DNA of 64,000 nt, from positions 310,001 through 374,000 of the forward strand of contig NZ_FNBD01000004.1 of NCBI RefSeq assembly GCF_900102165.1, written 5' to 3'. The notes under the pieces were generated by a model. The model searched no databases. It saw nothing but the letters and a program-made list of their open reading frames with translations, and was not told the DNA's origin. Source of the stretch: Cellulophaga baltica (GTDB lineage: Bacteria; Bacteroidota; Bacteroidia; Flavobacteriales; Flavobacteriaceae). Of this stretch, positions 45,457-53,991 are shown piece after piece. Both the position numbers and the translations under genes were made by a program. Numbering within the stretch: position 1 is the first letter of the stretch; every line of letters begins with the position of its first letter.

Positions 45457-46317
45457 CTATAAGTACGCCTTTAGCACTTCCTTTTGCGATTTTCTGCGCA
45501 ATAGTCTAATTGCTTTTTCTCTAATTTGTCTTACACGTTCTCTTGTAATTTCAAATACTTCACCAATTTCGGTTAAACTCATTGGTGCTTTTACACCAAT
45601 ACCATAATACAAACGTATAATTTCACTTTCTCTACTCGGCAGAGTGTTTAATAAATCTCCGATATCAGAAGTAAGTGATTCCTCCATCAATTGTGAATCA
45701 GGACTATTGGCTTCTTTAGACTGTACTACATTATATAAGTTAGAATCTTCACCTTCTTTGAAAGGAGCATCCATAGAAAGGTGCTTTCCAGAGTTTTTCA
45801 TCGCCACTTTTACTTGTGCCGTACTCATGTCTAATTCTCTTGCAATTTCAATAGCACTTGGTGGTCTTTGGTAGCTTTGCTCTAAATAAGAAAAGACTTT
45901 ATTTATTTTACTAATCTCCCCAATCTTATTCAAGGGTAAACGTACCATTCTAGATTGTTCTGATATCGCTTGTAAAATTGCTTGTCTGATCCACCAAACA
46001 GCATACGAGATAAATTTAAATCCTCTAGTTTCATCAAAACGCTTGGCTGCTTTAACCAGACCAACATTTCCTTCATTAATTAAATCTGAGAGACGCAATC
46101 CGCTTCCTTGATATTGTTTCGCTACCGAAACTACAAAACGCAAGTTGGCGTTTACTAAAGTGTTTAATGCAACTTGATCTCCTTCACGAATTCTTTTTGT
46201 CATTTCTACTTCCTCATCAACAGTAATCATATCTAATTTTGATATTTCTTGAAAATACTTTTCTAATGATTTCGTATCTCTGTTTGTAATTTGTTTAGTG
46301 ATCTTTAGTTGCCTCAT
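45457..46317 (-). CDS. rpoD: Primary sigma factor RpoD (short Bacteroidetes type)
   Basis: A 286-residue sigma-70 factor lacking the long region 1.1 and non-conserved region, the form that serves as the housekeeping sigma in Bacteroidetes. Region 1.2 (LEKYFQEISKLDMIT), region 2 (LVNANLRFVVSVAKQYQGSGLRLSDLINEGN, FISYAVWWIRQAI), region 3 (LPLNKIGEISKINK) and region 4 (PMSLTEIGEVFEITRERVRQIREKAIRLLRR) are all present. It recognises TTTG/TAnnTTTG promoters. It is monocistronic with a strong terminator. Confidence 0.95.
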   Translation of the reverse strand: MRQLKITKQITNRDTKSLEKYFQEISKLDMITVDEEVEMTKRIREGDQVALNTLVNANLRFVVSVAKQYQGSGLRLSDLINEGNVGLVKAAKRFDETRGFKFISYAVWWIRQAILQAISEQSRMVRLPLNKIGEISKINKVFSYLEQSYQRPPSAIEIARELDMSTAQVKVAMKNSGKHLSMDAPFKEGEDSNLYNVVQSKEANSPDSQLMEESLTSDIGDLLNTLPSRESEIIRLYYGIGVKAPMSLTEIGEVFEITRERVRQIREKAIRLLRRKSQKEVLKAYL

Positions 46318-46596
46318 ATATATGTTTTAGTTACTATTTCTTTTCCTTATTATACACTTTTTTCTACGTTATTCCTAATAAAATGACATATATTATCAAA
46401 AAAAGCCTAAAAAAGAGCCTATTTCGTCCAAAAACGGTGTTTTTTCGTCATTTTAGAAGAAATTATAGCTTTGAAAAGCTTAAATAAGCGTTCTTAAGTA
46501 GGTATTTATACTTAAAAAACAGACGAAATAGTAGAGGTAGCTCACTCTAGGATAAGCAGAAAACAGAAGCGAAATAGGTATAGAACTAGACCTATT
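46318..46596. other. Upstream region of rpoD
   Basis: About 280 AT-rich bases. A TTAAGTA...TACTTAA inverted repeat lies near 46494-46515. The rpoD promoter should be here but no element is clear. No gene seen. Confidence 0.35.
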
Positions 46597-46638
46597 AAAA
46601 AATGCCTTTCTAAAGCGGACTTCAAAAAGGCATTTTTT
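46597..46638 (-). terminator. Terminator of the beta-helix gene
   Basis: Perfect 13-bp stem AAAAAATGCCTTT (46597-46609) / AAAGGCATTTTTT (46626-46638), 16-base loop, 19 bases after the stop on the minus strand. Confidence 0.78.
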
Positions 46639-46656
46639 AGGGTGGAACATTAACGT

Positions 46657-48033
46657 TTACCAACCGTCTAGCACACATTGCATGGTATAGGGTTCATTTT
46701 CTGATAAAGGCAAATCTTGTAATTCATCTTCTAAGTAATTGCCACTAGCCATACCGGTTGCATTTTTAAATCGGTAAGACCAGCAATATCTTAGGTTGGT
46801 ATGTTCTTGAGAATAGGTAACTAGATTATCTTCTAAGATTAAGTTGTCAAAATCAGAAAACGCAACAAAATATCCTAAGAATTTATTTCTGCGAACATCA
46901 GCATCGGCACTTTTATACATATACATACCGCAATTGTTCATGACATTATCATGTACATAAGTAGCGCGGCTATGGCCTTTGTCGCCACCGCCAGAGTATT
47001 GTATATAACCTAATCTGCCATTTACAGAACCACTAAGCATGGTAATGGTATTTCTTGCAATGATGTTGTGGGTTTTATGCCAAGACACAAGCGGGCCGTC
47101 TATATAGGTACTGCCTTCTCCTTGCTCTAAAATATTGTCTAGAATGTATACATTTTTACCACTGGTATTTACAATATCGCCACCAGCATTATGGTGAAAA
47201 TAATTATTTTGGATCAGAATATCCTCATCTACACGACCAGCACCTTCTATATCTATTCCAAACTGCGGACTCGTACCATTCATATGGTGTATTTCATTAT
47301 CAGTAATGGTTATGCGGGTGCCGCCCACTACAGAAATTCCCTGTCTGCGGTTGTTGTAAATGGTATTGTTGGTAAAAGTAACATCCGTAGCTTCTAAGAC
47401 AAGTGAACCATCACCAGTGGTATTTCTAATAATCATATTGTCAATAAGGACAACGTTACTATCGTTCCAAACACAAATTCCATGGCCTTCATCATGTGCT
47501 ACCTTATTATCACTCTCGCGAGGTGTAAATACATGGGTATCTCTATCGCCTTGGATAATACCATCTCTAACAATAATATTATCGCCATCTAAGCTAAGTA
47601 CGCAATAGTTCCATTTGTCATTGGTATCTATTTCTAAGATTGCACCTTCACTAAATACAAACTCTGTATTCTCGTGTATTTCTATTCCGCCTTGGTAGAT
47701 TTCATTTACGTCTTCGCCTACTAAAAATGTTCCGGCAGGCAAAATAACGGTCGTATATGCTTTTTCATGTGCATAGTCTATGGCTGCCTGTAAATTGGTG
47801 GTGGTGGTGGCAGCATCCGTACCATTGGTAGGAATGTTCCATTCCTCGGCATCTATGGTATAGGCTTCAGTAATACTCATTGCAGGGAGTACAGAGCTAA
47901 AATTAAGTTCTGGTAAGCCAGCGTCATCTAATTTTTCTGTAGTTACAGTTTCCAGTACGTTGAGCTCGTCTTGCTTACAGGAGTTTAAAGCCAATAGCGA
48001 AACAAGAAATAAGGTATAATGGGTCTTTTTCAT
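46657..48033 (-). CDS. Right-handed parallel beta-helix lipoprotein
   Basis: A 458-residue lipoprotein (lipobox ALNSC, Cys19). After a linker, LQAAIDYAHEKAYTTVILPAG begins a pectate-lyase-3/beta-helix fold with many rungs (IIVRDGIIQGD, NVVLIDNMIIRNTTG, DVTFTNNTIYNNRRQGISVVGG, RITITDNEIHHMNG, ILIQNNYFHHNAG). Beta-helix proteins of this type are polysaccharide lyases, hydrolases or epimerases. I cannot name the CAZy family or a catalytic set. Given its surface anchor and the algal enzymes nearby, activity on an algal glycan is a reasonable guess. Confidence 0.78.
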   Translation of the reverse strand: MKKTHYTLFLVSLLALNSCKQDELNVLETVTTEKLDDAGLPELNFSSVLPAMSITEAYTIDAEEWNIPTNGTDAATTTTNLQAAIDYAHEKAYTTVILPAGTFLVGEDVNEIYQGGIEIHENTEFVFSEGAILEIDTNDKWNYCVLSLDGDNIIVRDGIIQGDRDTHVFTPRESDNKVAHDEGHGICVWNDSNVVLIDNMIIRNTTGDGSLVLEATDVTFTNNTIYNNRRQGISVVGGTRITITDNEIHHMNGTSPQFGIDIEGAGRVDEDILIQNNYFHHNAGGDIVNTSGKNVYILDNILEQGEGSTYIDGPLVSWHKTHNIIARNTITMLSGSVNGRLGYIQYSGGGDKGHSRATYVHDNVMNNCGMYMYKSADADVRRNKFLGYFVAFSDFDNLILEDNLVTYSQEHTNLRYCWSYRFKNATGMASGNYLEDELQDLPLSENEPYTMQCVLDGW

Positions 48034-48499
48034 ATTATTTTTTTAGAAAAAATTTAAGATGTAAACGGACAGCTACCCCAACTTTTTGGACATAGCTCAC
48101 CCATTAGATAGTAAACAGATTTTTTTATGAATTAGTATAGTATTATCACACTAGTGTCTTGTAGCGTAGTGGTAAATTCCTTTTTTTTTAATGTTACTCG
48201 CAATACGAAGGAGGAAAGCAAAGCGCCATACGACAATCTTTTTTCTTGACACTGTAGGAACCGCAGTGTTGTAATTTTTGTTTTTGGTAATTTTATTCTC
48301 AAGCAATTAAATTAAGTATTATGATAATAGTAGAAGCCATTAAGCCAGGACCAAAACCAAACAAACCAGATGGAACTCCAGATAGAAGAAGACGAGTTAC
48401 TCCCTATAATAAACCAAATCACCGCATAGACATAAGCCGAATGATTAGTTTTGTAAGTGATATTTATGATGGATATGTAAAAATCGTAAAATTATATAA

Positions 48500-48515
48500 A
48501 GGATATTTTTATCCT
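48500..48515 (+). promoter_or_regulatory. Inverted repeat AGGATA-tttt-TATCCT, candidate Rrf2 operator
   Basis: Perfect 6-4-6 inverted repeat 41 bases before the Rrf2-family start. It overlaps the place of the -33 box (TTTT at 48507-48510), 19 bases before a -7 element at 48530-48537, a good position for autorepression. Confidence 0.45.
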
Positions 48516-48529
48516 CTATAGAATTTATA

Positions 48530-48537
48530 TATCTTTG
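48530..48537 (+). promoter_or_regulatory. -7 element (TATCTTTG) of the NO-defence operon
   Basis: Perfect TAnnTTTG match 19 bases before the Rrf2 ATG, with a TTTT box 19 bases upstream. Confidence 0.5.
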
Positions 48538-48556
48538 GCATCTAAATAGGGGAGTT

Positions 48557-48988
48557 ATGTTTTCGAAATCTTGTGAGTATGGACTTAGGGCAGTACTTTT
48601 TATCGCACAACAGAGCGATAAGGGTGCCAAAGTGAGTATGACTACTATTTCGGAAGAAATAAACTCTCCGCAAGCATTTACTGCAAAAATATTACAGAAG
48701 CTTACGCGTACAGACATTGTAAAGGCGGTAAAAGGGCCACATGGTGGTTTTACCATAGAACCAGAAATGATGGATACCAAGCTTAGTGAAATTGTCACTA
48801 TCCTTGATGGAGACAGCATTTATAAAGGCTGCGCTTTGGGATTAAAGCAGTGTGACGCCAATTCACCTTGTCCACTTCATTTTAAGTTCATCGAGATCCG
48901 TGATAACTTGCAAGAAATGTTAGAAACTACTTCGATTAAGTCGGTCGTGAATGATTTAAGTCTGGAAAGCATCATTCTTAAACGTTAA
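48557..48988 (+). CDS. Rrf2-family Fe-S transcriptional regulator (NsrR/IscR-like)
   Basis: A 143-residue winged-helix regulator beginning MFSKSCEYGLRAVLFIA. It carries the three-cysteine set C92, C99, C105 (CALGLKQCDANSPCPLH) that binds an iron-sulfur cluster in IscR and NsrR. NsrR-type members sense nitric oxide through this cluster. It heads a run of genes that ends with quinol NO reductase and a truncated haemoglobin, so an NO-sensing role is the best inference. A perfect inverted repeat over its promoter may be its own operator. Confidence 0.9.
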   Translation: MFSKSCEYGLRAVLFIAQQSDKGAKVSMTTISEEINSPQAFTAKILQKLTRTDIVKAVKGPHGGFTIEPEMMDTKLSEIVTILDGDSIYKGCALGLKQCDANSPCPLHFKFIEIRDNLQEMLETTSIKSVVNDLSLESIILKR

Positions 48989-49030
48989 AAATTTAAATTA
49001 ATAAAGGATAAAAAGGTCTTTAAATCGCTT

Positions 49031-49477
49031 ATGAAAAAACAATCTACTAGTATCGCCATCACCTTTATATGGGTAGGGTTCATAGGAGCCATCAGTTTTA
49101 TGGAAGCCTGGCTAAAATTTAGAGCACCAGGTATAGATACCGCATTGGGTTTAGGCATTGGACAATTGGTATTTAATGCACTCAATAAAGTAGAGATCAC
49201 CAGTGCTGTTTTAATAGTGCTCCTAAGTATTGCATCCAAAGAAAAAAAACCTATACAAGTACAAGGATTATTCTATGTAGCAGTAGCCATTTTGGTCATG
49301 CAAAGTGTGTGGTTATTGCCCGCTTTAGATACGAGAGCCAATTTAATACGGGAAGGCGTAGTGCTAGGGAAAAGCAAGTTACATCTATGGTACGTGCTCG
49401 TAGAGATCGTAAAAATAACCTGTCTTATTTTATTTGGATTTAGGAGCTTTAAACATTTAAATACAAACAATCAATAG
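49031..49477 (+). CDS. Four-helix membrane protein, unknown function
   Basis: A 148-residue protein with four hydrophobic helices (ITFIWVGFIGAISFMEAWL, ITSAVLIVLLSIA, GLFYVAVAILVMQSVWLLPAL, WYVLVEIVKITCLILFGF). I do not recognise the family. It lies 42 bases after the Rrf2 gene and before a cupin and NO reductase, so it probably takes part in the NO response. Confidence 0.72.
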   Translation: MKKQSTSIAITFIWVGFIGAISFMEAWLKFRAPGIDTALGLGIGQLVFNALNKVEITSAVLIVLLSIASKEKKPIQVQGLFYVAVAILVMQSVWLLPALDTRANLIREGVVLGKSKLHLWYVLVEIVKITCLILFGFRSFKHLNTNNQ

Positions 49478-49538
49478 GAATTTGTAAGTACTTGTAATTA
49501 AGAATATTAAAATTAAAACAACAACAAATATATATACT

Positions 49539-49877
49539 ATGAAAACAGCATCAATAACAGAGAATCTTAACTATTTGGAAGACCGACCAGCAGTGAGTGT
49601 TTTATTAAAAACAGACAGCACAAAAGAGGTTCGAATTCTTATGAAAAAAGGTCAACAGATGAAAGAACACAAAGCACCATTTCCTATTGTAGTATCGCTT
49701 TTTGAAGGCGCCATAGATTTTGGTGTAGCAGGAGAAAAAATGCAATTAAAAAAAGGCGATTTAATTGCTTTAGACGCAAGTGTTCCGCATGACTTGTTCT
49801 GTACAGAAGATGCTATCATTCGCTTAACAATTGCTACGGCAGATAGTGTAGATCGTGTAAAAAATGTAGCCAATTAA
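49539..49877 (+). CDS. Small cupin protein
   Basis: A 112-residue single-domain cupin (VRILMKKGQQMKEHKAPFPIVVSLFEG; GDLIALDASVPHDLFC). Histidines H..H of the metal site are partly present. Similar small cupins occur in other NO/nitrite-response operons of Bacteroidetes. It is 19 bases upstream of the NO reductase. Confidence 0.78.
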   Translation: MKTASITENLNYLEDRPAVSVLLKTDSTKEVRILMKKGQQMKEHKAPFPIVVSLFEGAIDFGVAGEKMQLKKGDLIALDASVPHDLFCTEDAIIRLTIATADSVDRVKNVAN

Positions 49878-49896
49878 TTCTTGAAAAGAAACAACC

Positions 49897-52116
49897 ATGA
49901 AAAAAGTTTGGATTGCATTTTCTAGCGTAGTCATACTCTCATTTATTGCGCTTATATGGGTAGGAACAAAAGTATATCAAACACAACCACCTATTCCTGA
50001 AACCGTTATGATTAAAGAAACGGGAGAAACGGTATTTACAAAGGCCGATATACAAATAGGTCAGAATGTCTGGGAATCTATAGGCGGGATGGAAGTAGGT
50101 TCTATCTGGGGTCACGGAAGTTATGTGGCTCCTGATTGGTCTGCCGATTGGATTCATAAAGAAGCTGTGTTCATGTTGGACGCTTGGGCTCAAAAAGATT
50201 TTAATACATCTTATGGTGTCTTAGATGTTGAAAATAAAGCAGCCTTAAAAGCGCGGTTAATTAAAGATATTAAAACCAATAGCTACAACCCAAAGACCGG
50301 AGCTATAACTATTTCTGCCGCACGTTATGCTGCAATTAGGAGCAATACTGCTCACTATACCCGTATTTTCTCTGAAGGTTATGAGCAATATGCCATTCCG
50401 GAAGGGGCCTTAACAGATCAAGTAAAACTAGCGCAACTAAATGCTTTTTTGTTCTGGACCTCTTGGGCGGCGAGTACCAATAGACCCAATGAGGACTATA
50501 CCTATACCTCTAATTGGCCGCATGAACCACTAATAGGAAATACCATTACTCCAGATTCTCAAATTTGGTCTGGTTTTTCAATTGTGTTATTACTCCTGTT
50601 TATTGGCGCCTTGAGTTATTATTACATTCGCAACCATGAGAAAGGAGAGGCGGTAATTCACCCTAAACAAGATCCTTTAGATACCTTAGTATTAACCAGA
50701 TCACAGAGGGCGGTATTAAAATACTTTATTGTGATCTCGTTATTGATTGCCTTACAAGTGGTTCTTGGAGCGCTAACGGTGCATTATACCGTAGAAGGGC
50801 AAGCGTTTTTTGGATTTGATTTGTCCAGTTTCTTACCTTATTCCATTACCAGAACATGGCACACCCAATTGGCAGTATTTTGGATTGCCGCTACATGGCT
50901 GGCTACTGGTTTATTTTTAGCACCGATGATTAGTGGTAAAGAGATGAAATTTCAGGTTTTTGGAATTAATTTTCTATTTATCGCCTTACTTCTTATTGTT
51001 TTAGGATCTATGTTAGGGGAGTGGTTAGGCGTACATCAGTTTTTAGATTTAACCACCAATTTCTTTTTCGGCCATCAAGGCTATGAATACATGGATCTTG
51101 GAAGGTTTTGGCAAATATTCTTAGGGATTGGTTTGGTTTTATGGGTCGTAATGGTAGGCAGGCATGTAATCTTTGCAATTAAAAAGAATGATGATTCTAA
51201 ACACCTGTTAATTATACTACTGATTTCTGTAATTGCTATAGGGATGTTCTTTTTCTCTGGATTGATGTATGGTGAAAATAGTAGTCTGCCCGTAATTAAT
51301 TATTGGCGTTGGTGGCTGGTACCCCTTTGGGTAGAAGGCTTCTTTGAAGTATTTGCGACAGTGATTATTGCCTTTATCTTTTTGAGGATGAAAATACTAT
51401 CTGCTAAAACTGCAGGAAAAGCATCTATTGCTTCGGCTACTATTTTTTTAGCAGGCGGAATTATTGGAACCTTACATCATTTGTATTATTCCGGCACACC
51501 CGTACAAGCCATTGCATTAGGAGCTACATTTAGTGCACTAGAAGTAGTGCCACTAACGCTCATGGGTTTCGAAATTCGTGAAAACTGGAACCTTTTAAAA
51601 TCCAATGAATGGATGCAAAAATACAAATGGCCTGTATTCTTTTTTATTGCGGTAGCTTTCTGGAATATGGTAGGAGCAGGAGTATTCGGATTTTTAATTA
51701 ATCCACCTATAGCGCTCTACTACATTCAGGGTTTAAATACTACAGCAGTACACGCACATACTGCTTTATTTGGGGTGTATGGTTTGCTGGGAATGGGTTT
51801 TATCATCATCTGTTTGCGTTTTTATTCAGACCGGGTATGGAATTCTGTAAAATTAAAGAGAGCTTTTTGGTTCCTAAATGTAGGTTTAGTGGCTATGGTA
51901 GTCTTAAGTTTATTACCTATTGGAATCATTCAAGCCTATACTTCTATTACTAAAGGATATTCTTTTGCTAGAGATGCAGAATTACTATATTCACCAACCG
52001 TACAAACCTTAAAATGGATGCGTATGATTGGCGATATTATATTCTCTGTAGGGATATTTTATTTCTGCTGGTTTACTATTCAAGAAACAGTGTATTGTAT
52101 TAAAAAGAAAAACTAA
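49897..52116 (+). CDS. norZ: Quinol-dependent nitric oxide reductase with H-to-P change at a FeB ligand
   Basis: A 739-residue qNOR: an N-terminal NorC-like extension fused to the NorB core, reducing 2 NO to N2O with quinol in the inner membrane. Quinol-site residues H296, E300, F304 (HYTVEGQAF) are kept; haem ligands H619 and H621 (VHAHT) and H322 (TWHTQ), FeB H527-H528 (LHHLYY), E480 and E549 are kept. All are offset by 32 from my recollection of the Geobacillus enzyme (H328, E332, H559/H560, E512, E581). At the place of its FeB ligand H508, this protein has P476 (LVPLWVEG for VVHLWVEG; codon CCC at 51322-51324). So one of three FeB histidines is missing while the rest is in register. It could be a variant NO reductase or a different activity. 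Confidence 0.9.
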   Translation: MKKVWIAFSSVVILSFIALIWVGTKVYQTQPPIPETVMIKETGETVFTKADIQIGQNVWESIGGMEVGSIWGHGSYVAPDWSADWIHKEAVFMLDAWAQKDFNTSYGVLDVENKAALKARLIKDIKTNSYNPKTGAITISAARYAAIRSNTAHYTRIFSEGYEQYAIPEGALTDQVKLAQLNAFLFWTSWAASTNRPNEDYTYTSNWPHEPLIGNTITPDSQIWSGFSIVLLLLFIGALSYYYIRNHEKGEAVIHPKQDPLDTLVLTRSQRAVLKYFIVISLLIALQVVLGALTVHYTVEGQAFFGFDLSSFLPYSITRTWHTQLAVFWIAATWLATGLFLAPMISGKEMKFQVFGINFLFIALLLIVLGSMLGEWLGVHQFLDLTTNFFFGHQGYEYMDLGRFWQIFLGIGLVLWVVMVGRHVIFAIKKNDDSKHLLIILLISVIAIGMFFFSGLMYGENSSLPVINYWRWWLVPLWVEGFFEVFATVIIAFIFLRMKILSAKTAGKASIASATIFLAGGIIGTLHHLYYSGTPVQAIALGATFSALEVVPLTLMGFEIRENWNLLKSNEWMQKYKWPVFFFIAVAFWNMVGAGVFGFLINPPIALYYIQGLNTTAVHAHTALFGVYGLLGMGFIIICLRFYSDRVWNSVKLKRAFWFLNVGLVAMVVLSLLPIGIIQAYTSITKGYSFARDAELLYSPTVQTLKWMRMIGDIIFSVGIFYFCWFTIQETVYCIKKKN

Positions 52117-52172
52117 AGACCAATGCCGTACAGGTCAATTTTTGGCCTGTGCTGCATTTTATAACGCATAAG

Positions 52173-52571
52173 ATGAAAGACATAGAAAACAGAGCAGCGA
52201 TTACCGTATTGGTACATACTTTTTATGCTGAAGTTAGAAAAAACGATTTGTTGGGGCCTATCTTCAATGAACATATTGCAACAGATCAATGGCCTGCGCA
52301 TTTAGAAAAACTAACCGATTTTTGGGAAACCGCATTATTAGGAAATGTATGTTTTAAAGGCAACCCAAGCGAAGCGCATTTAAAAGTAGATGCGCATATG
52401 AAACATAGTATTACCCAAGAGCATTTTGATGCCTGGTTAAGCTTGTGGGCGGCAACCATAGATACCTTATATGTGGGTGCTGTAGCGGAACGTGCTAAAG
52501 AAGGTTCTAGAAGAATGGCTATTGGACAGTTTCAACATATTTCTAAAAACAGACCAACCTGCATGCGGTAA
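52173..52571 (+). CDS. Group III truncated haemoglobin
   Basis: About 132 residues from the ATG at 52173; an upstream GTG at 52149 would add eight unlikely residues. The 2/2 globin pattern of group III is seen: FYAEVRKNDLLGPIFNEHI, HLEKLTDFWETALLG, and the proximal histidine H84 in ITQEHFDAWL. Such globins bind O2 and NO and are often found with NO-detoxifying genes. It is 56 bases after the NO reductase and closes the operon. Confidence 0.9.
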   Translation: MKDIENRAAITVLVHTFYAEVRKNDLLGPIFNEHIATDQWPAHLEKLTDFWETALLGNVCFKGNPSEAHLKVDAHMKHSITQEHFDAWLSLWAATIDTLYVGAVAERAKEGSRRMAIGQFQHISKNRPTCMR

Positions 52572-52634
52572 TAGGGTGCTAAAATATGGTACGCTATTAT
52601 TTAAAAGGGTGTAAGAACGTAAATTCAAAAAGAT

Positions 52635-52666
52635 AGGTCTAGTCGCTACAGGAGCATGCTAGACCT
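52635..52666. terminator. Hairpin between globin and propeller lipoprotein genes
   Basis: Stem AGGTCTAG (52635-52642) / CTAGACCT (52659-52666) with a 16-base loop and T-rich flank on the plus strand (TTATTTTATTT), between convergent genes. Confidence 0.6.
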
Positions 52667-52674
52667 TATTTTAT

Positions 52675-53991
52675 TTACGGGGTAAAAGAAGGGAGTTCTA
52701 CGACGTAAGATTCAACAGACTTGCCATCTTCAGAACCGCTCCAGTCAGAACCAAAAAGGACTCTAGTTCCTGTAGGGCTGATTACCGCATGCGGTTCTCC
52801 CCAATAATCAAATTGGTCTTCATCGGCTCTGTGGTGTCCAATTCTGTACACCTCAATATTTCCAGGTTCAACACGTGCAATCACTAATTCTTGATCTAAT
52901 AATGCTTGTCCGTCTTCATCAAAACCAATCATTGAAGCAGCAATCCACCCCGGATTTTTATGAGCAACTGCAGAAATATGAGTTCCTGTTTTTGGATAAG
53001 CATACCCTTGAGCTTGAGAAATCACAGGAAGACACTCCCCCGTGTTTAAATCGAAAGCAATAATATTCCCTTGACAACCACCATTAGGTCCGCCGTCAAA
53101 ACTTACGGAATAATCAGTATCCGTTTCATCGGTCATTTGCCCTAAACAAGAATGTTCTGGTTTGCTTTTATTAAGTCTAGCCACGAAATTACCATTGGCA
53201 TCATAAGAAGACACGTTATGATAAAATAAGGTGCCACTAGGTGCAGGCATAACGGCTGCATAGTTTACATCATCAAGATTAAAGGGGGTTAGGTTCTGAG
53301 TAGAGAAACGATACGAATAGGTGGTGCTATTATCACATCTAAAGCTTATCACATCAGAATCCCAAGACATCATTTGCACATCACTGCCCATACTAATACT
53401 ACCATCACAACCTGTGACGTCTTTTAAATTGACTAAAATCTCTTTCGTTAATGTTGAAATGCTGTATTTAATAAAATCATCCGTACTCGCATCTAAATAA
53501 TACAGGACATCTGCATCATTGAAATCCCAGAATATTTGCTCTAAATCATCCGGGCGGAGGTCATCAAGATTCCGAATGAATTCATAAGTCATGCCATCTA
53601 GCAATTGATGTACCCCGTTTGTTTGGTCGTACAGAATCATTCTAGTTTCATCGGCATTCCAAGCTTGGATGGTACTGTACATAGGTTTAATAACCCCACC
53701 GTCTCCAGCATTTGATATTCTACGAATGGTTGTTCCGAAAGAAGGATCTACGATAGTTTTTAAATATTCGGGTCTGGCAATATCTTGCATAGGGTGTGGT
53801 TCAAGATCATTGGCAATCAATGTGGTAGCAACAGGGTTTTCTTCATTAGGCTCTTCTTCATCAGTAGGAGTTATTGATTCTTCGGTTTCACTAGGAACAA
53901 CAACCTTGGCATCATCACTAGTACAACTATTTAAAGCGAAAACTAGGTATAGAATGCCTACGTAAGATTTTAAATTTTTCATAAGATTCAT
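52675..53991 (-). CDS. Beta-propeller lipoprotein, unknown function
   Basis: A 438-residue lipoprotein (lipobox ALNSC) with an acidic Glu/Pro linker to about residue 55. The rest has TolB/DPP-like propeller repeats (STIQAWNADETRMILYD, DLEQIFWDFNDADVLYYLD, DVQMMSWDSDVISFRCD, EPHAVISPTGTRVLFGSDW). The layout recalls oligogalacturonate-lyase-type (PL22) propellers, but I cannot point to the catalytic residues, so the function is open. Like its neighbours it is probably at the cell surface. Confidence 0.75.
   Translation of the reverse strand: MNLMKNLKSYVGILYLVFALNSCTSDDAKVVVPSETEESITPTDEEEPNEENPVATTLIANDLEPHPMQDIARPEYLKTIVDPSFGTTIRRISNAGDGGVIKPMYSTIQAWNADETRMILYDQTNGVHQLLDGMTYEFIRNLDDLRPDDLEQIFWDFNDADVLYYLDASTDDFIKYSISTLTKEILVNLKDVTGCDGSISMGSDVQMMSWDSDVISFRCDNSTTYSYRFSTQNLTPFNLDDVNYAAVMPAPSGTLFYHNVSSYDANGNFVARLNKSKPEHSCLGQMTDETDTDYSVSFDGGPNGGCQGNIIAFDLNTGECLPVISQAQGYAYPKTGTHISAVAHKNPGWIAASMIGFDEDGQALLDQELVIARVEPGNIEVYRIGHHRADEDQFDYWGEPHAVISPTGTRVLFGSDWSGSEDGKSVESYVVELPSFTP

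Larger units (their letters stand above)
48034..48556. other. Long intergenic region with a doubtful small frame
   Basis: About 520 bases between divergent genes. A 66-codon frame at 48321-48521 (MIIVEAIKPGPKPNKPDGTPD...) starts well but runs into the promoter and inverted repeat of the Rrf2 gene, so I regard it as doubtful; its basic, proline-rich first half could be a real small peptide. The right-hand end holds the Rrf2 control elements. Confidence 0.35.

Noticed and set aside
49897-52116. Calling the NO reductase an NO dismutase
   Set aside because: The quinol-site residues H296, E300 and F304 and the second FeB histidine pair are intact, whereas putative dismutases are reported to have lost the quinol site; only one ligand differs.
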